DNA from: Ruegeria atlantica
GTDB taxonomy: Bacteria; Pseudomonadota; Alphaproteobacteria; Rhodobacterales; Rhodobacteraceae
Direction: 5' to 3'
Assembly (NCBI RefSeq): GCF_013032505.1
Contig: NZ_WQCG01000002.1
Span: 186,001 to 250,000, forward strand
Length of the DNA stretch: 64,000 nucleotides
Shown here: one piece after another, positions 8,668 through 18,065 of the stretch
Layout: every line of letters starts with the position of its first letter
Position numbering within the stretch: the stretch's first letter is position 1
Translations under genes and position numbers: made by a program
The notes under the pieces: generated by a model
Seen by the model: only the letters and a program-made list of their open reading frames with translations
Databases searched by the model: none
Told to the model about the DNA's origin: nothing

Positions 8668-9557
8668 TGAGCATTCTTCTCGACCGCGACACGCGCGTTA
8701 TCGTTCAGGGCATCACCGGACGCATGGCGCGTTTCCATACAAAGGACATGCTGGCCTATGGGACAAACGTCGTTGGTGGTGTTGTCCCCGGCAAGGGTGG
8801 CGAATCCGTCGAAGGTGTGCCGGTATTTGACACCGTCAAGCAAGCCGTCGAAGCCACCGGAGCGGATGCCAGCCTTGTTTTCGTACCCCCACCGTTCGCC
8901 GCGGATTCCATTATGGAGGCGGCCGACGCAGGGATTCGCTATTGCGTGTGCATCACGGATGGCATCCCTGCCCAGGACATGATCCGGGTTAAACGCTACA
9001 TGTACCGCTATCCCAAGGACAAGCGTATGGTGCTGACTGGCCCGAACTGTGCCGGAACGATCAGCCCGGGCAAAGCGTTGCTGGGGATCATGCCTGGACA
9101 CATCTATTTGCCCGGCAATGTCGGGATCATTGGCCGCTCGGGCACCCTTGGGTACGAGGCCGCAGCCCAGCTCAAGGAACGCGGCATTGGCGTTTCTACA
9201 AGCGTGGGAATTGGTGGTGACCCCATCAACGGGTCTTCCTTCCGGGATATTCTTGAGCGGTTTGAACAGGACGAAAACACCGAAGTCATCGCCATGATCG
9301 GCGAGATTGGCGGTCCGCAAGAGGCCGAGGCCGCTGAGTACATCCGCAATCATGTGACCAAGCCGGTAGTCGCCTATGTCGCCGGTCTGACCGCACCCAA
9401 GGGCCGGACCATGGGCCATGCGGGCGCGATCATCTCGGCCTTTGGTGAAAGTGCGTCTGAAAAGGTTGAAATCCTGTCGGCCGCAGGTGTCACGGTTGCC
9501 GATAACCCGGCTGTCATCGGAGAAACGATCGCCCGCGTTTTGGGAAAGGCTGCGTGA
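8667..9557 (+). CDS. mtkB: Malate-CoA ligase subunit alpha
   Basis: A 296-residue SucD-like alpha subunit. It opens with a CoA-binding Rossmann domain (LDRDTRVIVQGITGRMARFH, then VPGKGGESVEGVPVF) and a second domain with SRSG-like GRSGTLGYEA, GIGGDPINGSSF and the active-site histidine motif MGHAGAI, which is transiently phosphorylated in this family. It forms the ligase with the beta subunit directly upstream; the single-base overlaps on both sides show tight coupling. The length matches known alpha subunits. The choice of malate over succinate rests on context. Confidence 0.87.
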   Translation: MSILLDRDTRVIVQGITGRMARFHTKDMLAYGTNVVGGVVPGKGGESVEGVPVFDTVKQAVEATGADASLVFVPPPFAADSIMEAADAGIRYCVCITDGIPAQDMIRVKRYMYRYPKDKRMVLTGPNCAGTISPGKALLGIMPGHIYLPGNVGIIGRSGTLGYEAAAQLKERGIGVSTSVGIGGDPINGSSFRDILERFEQDENTEVIAMIGEIGGPQEAEAAEYIRNHVTKPVVAYVAGLTAPKGRTMGHAGAIISAFGESASEKVEILSAAGVTVADNPAVIGETIARVLGKAA

Positions 9558-10528
9558 TGACAAAACCCTCTGTTCTTGTAACACGGCGTTGGCCTGCCGC
9601 CGTTGAGGCGCAACTGGCCGAGAGTTACAACGCCGTACTCAACACCGGGGACAAACCCATGTCTCCGTCTGAGATACGCGACGCGTTAAAGCGGTATGAT
9701 GCGGTTCTGCCCACGGTTACCGACACGCTGAACGCCGAAGCCTTGGATGTGACTGGCGCGCAGACTAAAATCCTTGCCAACTATGGCGTTGGCTACAGCC
9801 ATATCTGCGAACCCGCGGCGCGGGACTTGGGTATGACGGTGACAAACACACCTGACGTTCTGTCAGAGTGCACAGCTGACATTGCGATGACCTTGCTGCT
9901 GATGGTGGCCCGGCGCGCAGGCGAAGGTGAGCGTGAACTGCGCTCGGGCAACTGGACCGGCTGGCGGCCTACGCATCTGGTGGGTACGAAGGTCAGCGGC
10001 AAGACATTGGGCATCGTAGGGTACGGACGCATCGGACAAGAGATGGCGCGTCGTGCTCATCACGGCTTTGGTATGGACATCCTCGTCTACAATCGCAGCA
10101 AAGTGGCAAAGGATGTGCTGGCGCGGTGCAACGCAACTCAGGTAGAAGAGATTGATGATCTTCTGCCGCAGTGTGATTTTGTGTCGTTGCATTGCCCGGG
10201 CGGTGTTGCGAACCGGCACCTGATCAACTCGCGCCGGCTGAGCCTAATGAAGCCTGATGCCTTTCTTATCAACACCGCGCGCGGCGAGGTGATTGATGAA
10301 TGGGCGCTGATCCAGGCGTTGATGTTCGATATGATCGGCGGCGCGGCTTTGGACGTATTCGATGGCGAGCCCCGCATCAGTCCTGACCTGTTGCAATGCG
10401 ATAATCTTGTGATGCTGCCGCATCTGGGCAGCGCAACACGCGAGGCGCGCGAAGCGATGGGGTTCCGCGTTCTGGACAATCTCAGCGATTTTTTTGCTGG
10501 GCGCGCGCCGAGAGATCGCGTGATCTGA
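9557..10528 (+). CDS. D-2-hydroxyacid dehydrogenase (hydroxypyruvate/glyoxylate reductase type)
   Basis: 323 residues from the ATG at 9557, which overlaps the mtkB stop by one base (TGATG). The NAD(P) site is GKTLGIVGYGRIGQEMARRA. The catalytic triad is visible as Arg in NTARGEVIDE, Glu in FDGEPRI and His in LPHLGSATREA. In a serine-cycle operon the expected reaction is hydroxypyruvate to D-glycerate (the Hpr step) or glyoxylate to glycolate. Sequence is closest in style to GyaR-like glyoxylate/hydroxypyruvate reductases. The next cycle enzyme, glycerate kinase, is not in the window. Confidence 0.8.
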   Translation: MTKPSVLVTRRWPAAVEAQLAESYNAVLNTGDKPMSPSEIRDALKRYDAVLPTVTDTLNAEALDVTGAQTKILANYGVGYSHICEPAARDLGMTVTNTPDVLSECTADIAMTLLLMVARRAGEGERELRSGNWTGWRPTHLVGTKVSGKTLGIVGYGRIGQEMARRAHHGFGMDILVYNRSKVAKDVLARCNATQVEEIDDLLPQCDFVSLHCPGGVANRHLINSRRLSLMKPDAFLINTARGEVIDEWALIQALMFDMIGGAALDVFDGEPRISPDLLQCDNLVMLPHLGSATREAREAMGFRVLDNLSDFFAGRAPRDRVI

Positions 10529-10547
10529 GTGCATCCCCAACTTGGTC

Positions 10548-10582
10548 GCCTGCCGAACTGTCTCGGGTGGGCGGCTTTTTTG
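10548..10582 (+). terminator. Possible hairpin with T-tract after the dehydrogenase
   Basis: GCCTGCC (10548-10554) can pair, with two G-T pairs, with GGTGGGC (10566-10572); GGC and TTTTTT follow. It lies between the dehydrogenase stop and the lyase gene. It could be a weak terminator or attenuator, so malyl-CoA lyase may be partly independently expressed. Confidence 0.3.
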
Positions 10583-10673
10583 GACGACCCGTGATCAAAA
10601 CTGCCCCGTTTCAACAGTGGGTTTTTTACCCAATCCCCACACTTTGACCCTCTAAGACGAAGGACCAACAAAC

Positions 10674-11651
10674 ATGAGCTTTCATTCCATCGAACAAGCA
10701 CCCGCCCGCCTTAACCGCAGCGAATTGGCTGTTCCCGGCAGCCAGCCCGGTATGTTCGAAAAGGCCGCGAAATCGGATGTGGACGTCATTTTCCTTGATC
10801 TTGAAGACGCGGTCGCCCCTGACGAGAAAGAGCAGGCGCGCAAGAATATCATCGAGGCGCTAAATGACATTGATTGGGGCGCCAAGACCATGTCTGTGCG
10901 GATCAACGGACTGGACACACATTACATGTATCGCGACGTGGTCGATGTGGTCGAACAGGCTGGTGAGAGGCTGGACCTGATCATGATCCCCAAGGTTGGA
11001 ACCGCGGCCGATGTCTACGCCGTCGATATGCTGGTCACTCAGATCGAGGATGCCAAGGGATACAAGAAACGGATCGGTTTCGAGCACATCATCGAAACCG
11101 CATTGGGCATGCAGAATGTCGGTGAAATTGCTGCGGCTTCAAAACGCAATGAAAGCCTGCACTTCGGTGTGGCCGACTACGCCGCTTCAACCCGCGCGCG
11201 GACGACGATTATCGGTGGGGTGAACCCAGATTACTCGGTTCTGACAGATGCGGATGCGGATGGTGGCCGTCTGACCCATTGGGGCGACATGTGGCACTAT
11301 GCATTGGCCCGAATGGTGGTTGCAGCCCGCGCAAACGGTCTTCGCCCGATTGACGGGCCTTTCGGTGACTTCCAGGATCCTGACGGCTACACGGCGGCGG
11401 CAAAACGTGCGGCCGTTCTGGGTTGCGAAGGCAAATGGGCCATCCATCCCAGCCAGATCGCATTGGCGAATGAGGTCATGTCCCCATCCGACGCTGAAGT
11501 GAACAAAGCGCAGCGAATCCTTGTTGCCATGGCCGACGCTGAGGCATCCGGGAAAGGGGCCGTGTCGCTGGATGGAAGATTGATCGACTATGCCTCGATC
11601 CGTCAGGCAGAAGTATTGGTCGAAAAGGCCGGTCAAATTGCAGCGGCATGA
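10674..11651 (+). CDS. mclA: L-malyl-CoA / beta-methylmalyl-CoA lyase (HpcH/HpaI-CitE family)
   Basis: A 325-residue TIM-barrel lyase. The N-terminus (RSELAVPGSQPGMFEKAAKS, then DVIFLDLEDAVAPDEKEQAR) is the CitE/malyl-CoA lyase signature, with the metal-binding Glu of LDLEDAV. Further conserved parts are SVRINGLDT, LIMIPKVGTAADV, ETALGMQNVGEIA, FGVADYAAS and GKWAIHPSQI. It should split malyl-CoA into acetyl-CoA and glyoxylate, regenerating the aminotransferase acceptor. A GAAGGA motif precedes the ATG. The family also acts in the ethylmalonyl-CoA pathway common in this group, so dual use is possible. It is separated from the dehydrogenase by 145 bases. Confidence 0.85.
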   Translation: MSFHSIEQAPARLNRSELAVPGSQPGMFEKAAKSDVDVIFLDLEDAVAPDEKEQARKNIIEALNDIDWGAKTMSVRINGLDTHYMYRDVVDVVEQAGERLDLIMIPKVGTAADVYAVDMLVTQIEDAKGYKKRIGFEHIIETALGMQNVGEIAAASKRNESLHFGVADYAASTRARTTIIGGVNPDYSVLTDADADGGRLTHWGDMWHYALARMVVAARANGLRPIDGPFGDFQDPDGYTAAAKRAAVLGCEGKWAIHPSQIALANEVMSPSDAEVNKAQRILVAMADAEASGKGAVSLDGRLIDYASIRQAEVLVEKAGQIAAA

Positions 11652-11896
11652 GCCGTTGTAACTCAGGTTTTCCTCAGCGTGGGGGCTTCGGGTCCTGCGC
11701 TTTGGCATCTATGAATGCGGTTGGAAAGGTTTGACCGCAACGGCTGCAGCGGAAGGGTTGGCGGACTTGCGCCTTGCTTTCGGTCAAATGATCGGTTCAA
11801 ACTGGGTCCTCGCCAATTAATGTTCGGCTGCCCTCAAAAATGATCGGGTCTTTTTTGGGGCCATCGCGCTGGCAAAGAAGAATAAGATCTCGTCGA

Positions 11897-12862
11897 ATGT
11901 TAGCACCCACAGACAAACCAAATACCGAACAGCAGATAACGTTCGAGATTTTCGTTCAGGCAGAGTTTGCCTATCTGGAGCTGTCATCCATCATTGCCGT
12001 TTTGCAGACGGCCAACGATGTCCTTAACCGTGATCTCTTTCGATGGCAGATTAAGTCGGACACGCCTGGCCTGTTGTCCAGCAGTTCAGACCTGATTGTA
12101 CGGGCAAAACCCGCCATTGCCGACCAGTATTTAAGCGATTGTCTGTGTGTCGTTGGCGGCCGATTGGGCGATGTCAGCGCATGGATACGGCGCGTCCGAG
12201 CAATGCAAAAACACAACCGGCCAGTTGCGTTGTTTTCGGATGCAGCGCGCGAATACATAAAGGCTACAGCGCAACAGTCGGGACCGGTTACGGCGCATTG
12301 GCGCGACATTGGTTTGCTGCGCGAAATTGGCGATTACCCGACGCTTTCCGAAAGCCTGGTCGCCCGGAATGGAACAGTTTTGACCTGCGCCGGACACGGT
12401 CATACCGCCGAAGCGATCATCGGTATTCTGGCAGAGGTGTTGGAGCCTCAGGACAGGGCAGAACTGGCGTGTCAATTGATGCTGAACGACGTCCGTGGCC
12501 ACGCACAAGAGCAGCCTAAGGGCCTTAGTGCCAACCCGAATTTTCTGGAAAAGCGGTTGCAGAACGCAATCCGCATTATGGAAGAAAACACCGAACACCC
12601 GCTGCCAACAGCCAGCCTTGCCCGCCGTGTGGGCGTTTCTACCCGCCAGCTTGAACGCCAGTTCATGCTGCATCTGAGCACATCGCCCGGCAAATTTTAC
12701 CGAAAAATCAGGTTGAAAAAGGCCTTTACCTTGGTCTCGAATTCGCAAATGCCGATCATTGACATCGCCATTGCCTGTGGCTTCTCTTCAACATCTACGC
12801 TTGCCCAGACGTTTAAGTCAGAATACGGCAAGACTCCAAAGCAGTTGCGTCGTTCCGAGTGA
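11897..12862 (+). CDS. GlxA-type AraC transcriptional regulator
   Basis: 321 residues from the ATG at 11897; an earlier in-frame ATG at 11840 would add 19 basic, unconserved residues. Residues about 10-180 form a DJ-1/PfpI-like domain (FEIFVQAEFAYLELSSIIAV onwards), as in GlxA-family regulators. Its nucleophile-elbow region reads TCAGHGHTAEA, unlike an active amidotransferase. The C-terminus is a double helix-turn-helix AraC domain (LARRVGVSTRQLERQF and IAIACGFSSTSTLAQTFKSE). It lies 245 bases after malyl-CoA lyase on the same strand. Relatives often control amine or quaternary-ammonium catabolism in alphaproteobacteria. The target here is unknown. Confidence 0.82.
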   Translation: MLAPTDKPNTEQQITFEIFVQAEFAYLELSSIIAVLQTANDVLNRDLFRWQIKSDTPGLLSSSSDLIVRAKPAIADQYLSDCLCVVGGRLGDVSAWIRRVRAMQKHNRPVALFSDAAREYIKATAQQSGPVTAHWRDIGLLREIGDYPTLSESLVARNGTVLTCAGHGHTAEAIIGILAEVLEPQDRAELACQLMLNDVRGHAQEQPKGLSANPNFLEKRLQNAIRIMEENTEHPLPTASLARRVGVSTRQLERQFMLHLSTSPGKFYRKIRLKKAFTLVSNSQMPIIDIAIACGFSSTSTLAQTFKSEYGKTPKQLRRSE

Positions 12863-12908
12863 TACGATCGGCGCTTTAGGGTTTTCTGGTGCTATAAACC
12901 ACAGGGTT

Positions 12909-14771
12909 TTAGATTGGTTTGGCCTCGTCGGCATTGCCAATTTGATAGACATTCACCTTCTTCGACCGTCCTTTGACAGTGAATTCGCCGAAGTGGATCA
13001 GATGGAATGACGGGCTGATAAGGCGCGCCGTTGCGTCGCTGATTAATATCCGGGTTTGCTCATCGCTTGGCAGATCGCCAACCAGGGTTTCGATCCGGGC
13101 ACAGGTGTTCACCGTATCGCCGATCACGGTGTAGTTCATCCTATCAACCGCACCGATGTTACCAACAATCAACGGCCCGGTATGAACCGCGATTTTGACG
13201 CGGTAGTCGACCTCAGCCTCAGTTAACGCTTGCTTGATTGCTATTGCCGCCCGACAGGCGCGTTCCGCATGATCCGTTTGATCCTGCGGTGCCCCCCAAA
13301 ACGCCATCGCTGCGTCGCCGATGTATTTGTCGAGCGTCCCGCCCTCGGCCTCGATACAGCGGTTCAGGATTTCGAAATGACGGTTCAGCATTGCGGCCGT
13401 TGCTTGGGGGGTCATGGCTTCGGATGCAGGCGTAAATCCGACGATGTCGGCGAACATGACCGTCAGCTCGACTTCGCGGGGTTCGACAAGGTTGGTGTCC
13501 CCGGTCGTTAGCAACTGCCGCACAAGGGTCCGGGGTAGGTAGGTTTCAAACCAGCGCAACCCGTCGAGCATCTTGTTGAACGCGGATGCCTGTAGATTCA
13601 GTTCGGTAACGCGCGACGGTGGAAGATAGTCGATCTGATCCAGATTGAGTTCGCTGATCTTGGTGGCTTCTTCGGTTGATCTGCGGATTGGGGCCGCCAA
13701 TCTTCTTGCCAGTAGCAGTGCTGCGATAACAGAAACCAACAGCAGGCCAATGCTGACAAAGGCGGTATCACTCAGCCGCGTCCATTGATTGCTCCAGTCG
13801 CTGAGTGGGGAATACTGTCCAATAATCCAAGGTTCCGATCCGAAATCGTCAACAGTGACGGTCAGGATCAAGTGATCGCCTTCGGCGATTTCGACAACAT
13901 ACCCATCAAAATTGCCGTCGATGCCATGGAATTCGGGGGATTGCATAAGCATTTGTGTGATGACCGCATCGTCCAGTGCGGCGATTGAATGCAGGGGCGT
14001 GTCAGAATTCAGATCGTTTGCCGACAGCTCCAGTAATTTGGGATGAGCCAGAACCCGGTTATTGCCATAGAGGATGAAACCTGTTGCGCCAAATTTGCTT
14101 CCAAGCTCGCCAACAATGCCTGAGAAATGATGAACTGTAGAGGACACTAGAATTGCGCCGAGGAATTTGCCGTCTTTAAAAGCGGGAACAGCAGCTGAGA
14201 TATGTGTTCTGCCCTGATCGAAGAACGGCTCGTTCCAGAAAAATTCGCCATAATCTTTGACGTCCTGAAGATATCGAAGCGTGCCGGCTGCCGGTGGTTC
14301 AGTAGCTGAGACGAACGAAGGTCCGTCCGGACCAGCAATATGGGTTGTGATGAAAAGGCTGCCGTCAGGATAGACCACGGCAAGGTCTGTCAAATAGGGC
14401 GCCGACGCAGCTACACCTTTGAAATAGGCCTTTAGGAAATCGGTGTCGTTCAGATCGACTTCACCGATGCTTGCATCCTTTTGAAGAGCTTTCGTCAATT
14501 CCTCGATTGGAGTTGTCAGACTGAAGATATCGTCTTCGATTGATTCAACGATCATCGTGGCAGAGGTGTTCAGCAACTCGGATGTGTTCCGAATATTAGC
14601 GAATGTCGAAAGGAACAACACTGCGCCTGCCGAAATCGCCACAAGCCCACCGATGGTCAGCGCAAGCAGTGTAGAAATTTTGATTTTGAACTTTGACCGA
14701 GGGCTGTGACGCGGCACGGCATTGGGATCGACTTTGTCGGGACGTTCCAAATGTTCGACTTCATTGACCAT
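12909..14771 (-). CDS. Membrane-bound class III adenylate/guanylate cyclase with extracytoplasmic sensor
   Basis: 620 residues. A transmembrane helix (TLLALTIGGLVAISAGAVLF) is followed by a periplasmic region of about 300 residues with Cache-like features (LAVVYPDGSLFITT, GKFLGAILVS). A second helix comes next (FVSIGLLLVSVIAALLLARR), then a HAMP-like linker and the catalytic domain. Metal-binding aspartates are in VMFADIVGFT and DKYIGDAAMAFWG. NTCARIE holds the Asn/Arg pair that stabilises the transition state. All these residues are present, so it should be active, most likely making cAMP (the Lys of DKYIGD fits ATP use). The ligand sensed is unknown. It stands alone, converging on the AraC gene. 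Confidence 0.88.
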   Translation of the reverse strand: MVNEVEHLERPDKVDPNAVPRHSPRSKFKIKISTLLALTIGGLVAISAGAVLFLSTFANIRNTSELLNTSATMIVESIEDDIFSLTTPIEELTKALQKDASIGEVDLNDTDFLKAYFKGVAASAPYLTDLAVVYPDGSLFITTHIAGPDGPSFVSATEPPAAGTLRYLQDVKDYGEFFWNEPFFDQGRTHISAAVPAFKDGKFLGAILVSSTVHHFSGIVGELGSKFGATGFILYGNNRVLAHPKLLELSANDLNSDTPLHSIAALDDAVITQMLMQSPEFHGIDGNFDGYVVEIAEGDHLILTVTVDDFGSEPWIIGQYSPLSDWSNQWTRLSDTAFVSIGLLLVSVIAALLLARRLAAPIRRSTEEATKISELNLDQIDYLPPSRVTELNLQASAFNKMLDGLRWFETYLPRTLVRQLLTTGDTNLVEPREVELTVMFADIVGFTPASEAMTPQATAAMLNRHFEILNRCIEAEGGTLDKYIGDAAMAFWGAPQDQTDHAERACRAAIAIKQALTEAEVDYRVKIAVHTGPLIVGNIGAVDRMNYTVIGDTVNTCARIETLVGDLPSDEQTRILISDATARLISPSFHLIHFGEFTVKGRSKKVNVYQIGNADEAKPI

Positions 14772-14837
14772 CTTTGAACGATATTTAGCTTGGCGACCTG
14801 ATTCAACGCCTCGTTGGCGTACCGCGTCGGATCGCCA

Positions 14838-15530
14838 CTAGCCCAGATAGGCGCGTAGGCTAGGCGGTGGGTTTTCAAGAAGTTCTTCTGTCTGAGTGGG
14901 CGCAAACACCGTCTCGTCCGCGACAAGTACCGTTTGGTTGGCTATACGGCGTGCATCTTGAGGATCGTGGCTAACCATCAGCAGGGTCGTTTTGGTTTCG
15001 GCCACCAGATCCGCTACCAAATCCAGCATCTCGGCTTTCAAGGCCGGGCCAAGGGCGGCAAAAGGTTCGTCCAAAATCAGTAGTTCGCGCCGTTGCACCA
15101 GCACGCGGGCAAGCGCGACCCGGCTTTGCTGCCCTCCTGATAGCTCTGAGGGTTTGCGCTCGCCCATACCATGCAGTGCAACCCGGTCGAGAGCAGACCT
15201 AACCTGTGTTTGCTCTTCTTTCGTTAGACGGCCATTCGGGCGCAGACCCAAGGCAACGTTTTCATCTGCCGTCAGATGCGGGAACAGGTTTCCGTCCTGA
15301 AACAGCATCGCCATCGGGCGCTTGCCGGGATGTAGGTTGGAAATCTGTCGACCGTTCCAGAAGATTTGGCCCTGTTTCAGATCTCGAAATCCGGCGATGG
15401 TTTCCAGCAAAGTGGATTTGCCCGCCCCGGACGGACCTATAATGGCAACGCGGGTGCCAACCTTGATCTGAATATCGGCACTTAGTGTGAAATTCCCGTT
15501 TTCAATCACACAGCAATCAAGCTTCAGCAT
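14838..15530 (-). CDS. thiQ: Thiamine ABC transporter ATP-binding protein
   Basis: 230 residues from the ATG at 15530, the family length; the longer open frame is upstream noise inside thiP. Walker A is GPSGAGKST, the signature is LSGGQQSRVALARVL and Walker B is LLILDEPFAALG. It powers uptake of thiamine or its phosphates with ThiP and ThiB. It overlaps the thiP end by 14 bases. The riboswitch in front of thiB is the main reason for calling thiamine rather than another substrate. Confidence 0.88.
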   Translation of the reverse strand: MLKLDCCVIENGNFTLSADIQIKVGTRVAIIGPSGAGKSTLLETIAGFRDLKQGQIFWNGRQISNLHPGKRPMAMLFQDGNLFPHLTADENVALGLRPNGRLTKEEQTQVRSALDRVALHGMGERKPSELSGGQQSRVALARVLVQRRELLILDEPFAALGPALKAEMLDLVADLVAETKTTLLMVSHDPQDARRIANQTVLVADETVFAPTQTEELLENPPPSLRAYLG

Positions 15531-17064
15531 GCCAGCGCCCTCCTCGGTCCAAAAGCCAGAATGCGCCCATAGACAGCAACAAAAGCAGTAATGCCCCACC
15601 TGCAGCGGCCTGCATTTGATAGGCACCCATAAGGCGGTAGATTTGCAAAGGCAGGGTCGCGATCTGCGGATCGGCAAAAAGTGCAATGACACCCAGATCC
15701 CCCATCGACAGCGCCGCCCCGAGGCCTGCAGCGAAACCGATCTGCGGACGCATGCGCGGCAGTAAAACGCGAGTGAAAAACGTCCACTTTCCCATATCCA
15801 ATGAAAGCGCTAAGCGCCCGTGTCTCGCGGTTATGTCTTGGGCTGCGGGTACCAGAATTCGCAATGCAAAGGGCAGGGCCATTGCGGCATTCACCAGCGC
15901 AGTGACAGGCAATGCCAGTGTGGTCGGATTTGCAATGGGTCGGATTAGAATGAACAGGCCCGTACCGATGACCAGTGGAGATGCCGCCAAACCCAAAATA
16001 CCGCTGAGTTCCACAAATCCATACCGGCCGCTGGCCGCAGCGGTGGCCATTGGCAAGGCTAGCAAAAGCAGGACTGCGGTGCTTGCCGCGGCAACCAGGA
16101 CCGAGATCAGCGCGGCCCGAAACACGATCGCAGGCATATCAAAAAAACCAGCAATTCCTGAAATCACCACTGACGCCAACGGCAGCATCAGAAAGACCGC
16201 CGCTGCGAGTATCCAGAAGGTATCTATGGCAGGCAAGCCTCCGTCCCAACGGCGCAAGGCGCGATCTAGTCCGGTTCCAAATCCATCCCCGCGTGAGAAC
16301 TTTAGTGCCACCAAAGCGGTCGCAGCTGTCAGGGCAAGTTGTAGTGCGGATAACAGGGCTGCACGGCCAAGGTCGAAGTCGTAAGTGAAGGCCTGATAGA
16401 TCGCCAACTCGATCGTCGTGGCCCGTGGTCCTCCGCCCAAGGTCAAGGCAACTGCGAAACTGGTTAGGCAAATGGCGAAGATCACGGCCAGAACACCCGG
16501 TAGGGTCCGTTTAAGCATTGGCATTTCGATCAGCCGAAACATGGCCATTCCGTTGCAGCCCAGCTGCGCGGCCAGACGAAATCGTTCGGCGGGAATTTCT
16601 TGCCAGGCTTGCAGCACAAGTCGCGTGGCCAAAGGCAGATTGAAGAACACATGGGCCAACACGACGCCATGCAAGCCGTAGATCCGTATGGGGGGCAGGC
16701 CGAAAACGCCCATAATGTCCGAGATCCATCCGGACCGCCCAAAGACCTGTAAAAGACCAAGGATTGCGACAATCACCGGAAGGATGAAGGGTGCGCCCAG
16801 AAGTGCAATCAAAGCCCGGCGCCCGCGGAACCGCCTGCGGGCCAAAGCCCGCGCAACCGGTATGGCCAACGCCACGCTGAAAAATGCGGACATCGTGGCC
16901 TGGGTTAGCGTGAAGCGCAGTGCAGCCCAGTCGGCAGATGTGAAGCCGCCGCTGGTCTCAGCGCGAGCTGCAACCGCTGCCAGGGTGCCCAGGATCAGCG
17001 CAGCGACCAGGGCCGCCGCGCCAATGCCTGGCCATTGGCTTACTGGCTGAGCGCGTTCTGCCAT
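15517..17064 (-). CDS. thiP: Thiamine ABC transporter permease (two fused permease domains)
   Basis: 515 residues, about 12 membrane helices, with two binding-protein-dependent permease domains in tandem as in all ThiP proteins. EAA-type loops follow AWQEIPAERFRLAAQLGCNG in the first half and ARHGRLALSLDMGKWTFF in the second. It forms the channel at the inner membrane. Its start overlaps the end of thiB by 25 bases. Confidence 0.9.
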   Translation of the reverse strand: MAERAQPVSQWPGIGAAALVAALILGTLAAVAARAETSGGFTSADWAALRFTLTQATMSAFFSVALAIPVARALARRRFRGRRALIALLGAPFILPVIVAILGLLQVFGRSGWISDIMGVFGLPPIRIYGLHGVVLAHVFFNLPLATRLVLQAWQEIPAERFRLAAQLGCNGMAMFRLIEMPMLKRTLPGVLAVIFAICLTSFAVALTLGGGPRATTIELAIYQAFTYDFDLGRAALLSALQLALTAATALVALKFSRGDGFGTGLDRALRRWDGGLPAIDTFWILAAAVFLMLPLASVVISGIAGFFDMPAIVFRAALISVLVAAASTAVLLLLALPMATAAASGRYGFVELSGILGLAASPLVIGTGLFILIRPIANPTTLALPVTALVNAAMALPFALRILVPAAQDITARHGRLALSLDMGKWTFFTRVLLPRMRPQIGFAAGLGAALSMGDLGVIALFADPQIATLPLQIYRLMGAYQMQAAAGGALLLLLLSMGAFWLLDRGGRWHAEA

Positions 17065-18020
17065 TCTGCAAGTGCCTGATCCCGCACAGCGGCGGCTTCA
17101 TCGGGAGAAAACAGCAGAGACTTCGCCGGCACTGTCAGGGTGTCGAACCCTTTAGGCAAACCTTCTGCCGGGGTTACGGCCGGGTACATCCAGTTGGTTG
17201 TCGGAATAATTTGCTGGAACGCATCCGAGACCATGAACTGCAAAAACTGATCCGCCAATTCGGCCTGATCTGTTGCGGCCAGCTTTGCCGCAACCTCAAC
17301 TTGCAGATAGTTGCCCTCGTCAAAAGCAGACGCGGCCTTGCTGCCATCGTCCTCGGCAATCAGGTGATAAGCCGGAGATGTCGTGTAGCTGAGAACCATG
17401 TCCGACTCGCCCTCAAGGAACAGGCCGTACGCTTCGGACCAGCCTTTTGTGACCGTCACGATATTGTCGGAAAGACCAGCCCAGATTTCGGGTGCATCAT
17501 CACCATACGCCGCTTTTACCCACATCAACAGACCCAGACCGGGAGTGGACGAACGAGGATCCTGGATGATGATCTTGGTATCGCTATCCGCCAGCTCCCG
17601 GAAGTTCGCAGGCGCTGTCGCATCCGCTTTGTGAACAAACGCGAAGTAGCCCCAGTCATACGGAGTGAATGTGTCATCGGTCCATTCGATCGGCAGAGCG
17701 AAGTCGGCGGAGACAGAGTTGGGCGCAAACAGGCCGGTTTCCCGGGCCGCTGTAATCAGGTTGGTATCCAGCCCAAGCACGACGTCGGCGTCAGAGTTTT
17801 CACCCTCAAGCCGGATACGCGACAAAAGTGCGGCACCATCTTCGACGCCTACGAGGTTTAGCTCGCAGTCGCAGGTTGCCTCAAAGGCTTCTTTGACCTG
17901 CGGGCCGGGGCCCCAATCGGATACAAAGCTGTCATAGGTGTAAACGGTTAGCTGAGGCTTGTCGGCGGCGATGGCCGAAGTTGCACTCAGAAGTCCCGCA
18001 GCAATTAGCAGATGTTTCAT
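17040..18020 (-). CDS. thiB: Thiamine-binding periplasmic protein
   Basis: 326 residues from the ATG at 18020, which has GGAGG six bases ahead. MKHLLIAAGLLSATSAIAAD is a signal peptide with an AxA cleavage site. The mature part begins KPQLTVYTYDSFVSDWGPGP, the hallmark of ThiB, followed by FEATCDCELNLVGVEDGAAL and LGLDTNLI. It captures thiamine, TMP or TPP in the periplasm. First gene of thiBPQ, placed directly behind a TPP riboswitch. Confidence 0.92.
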   Translation of the reverse strand: MKHLLIAAGLLSATSAIAADKPQLTVYTYDSFVSDWGPGPQVKEAFEATCDCELNLVGVEDGAALLSRIRLEGENSDADVVLGLDTNLITAARETGLFAPNSVSADFALPIEWTDDTFTPYDWGYFAFVHKADATAPANFRELADSDTKIIIQDPRSSTPGLGLLMWVKAAYGDDAPEIWAGLSDNIVTVTKGWSEAYGLFLEGESDMVLSYTTSPAYHLIAEDDGSKAASAFDEGNYLQVEVAAKLAATDQAELADQFLQFMVSDAFQQIIPTTNWMYPAVTPAEGLPKGFDTLTVPAKSLLFSPDEAAAVRDQALAEWQNALSQ

Positions 18021-18065
18021 GTCATCCTCCATTGCGGCGAGAGGGTAAGGATGGATGAAACCGAA

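Noticed and set aside
7471-9557. mtkAB as ordinary succinyl-CoA synthetase (sucCD)
   Set aside because: Sequence alone allows it, but the flanking aminotransferase, hydroxyacid dehydrogenase and malyl-CoA lyase genes make malate-CoA ligase the better call.
8541-9584. 347-residue minus-strand frame across mtkB
   Set aside because: Shadow of mtkB; mtkB keeps all active-site motifs.
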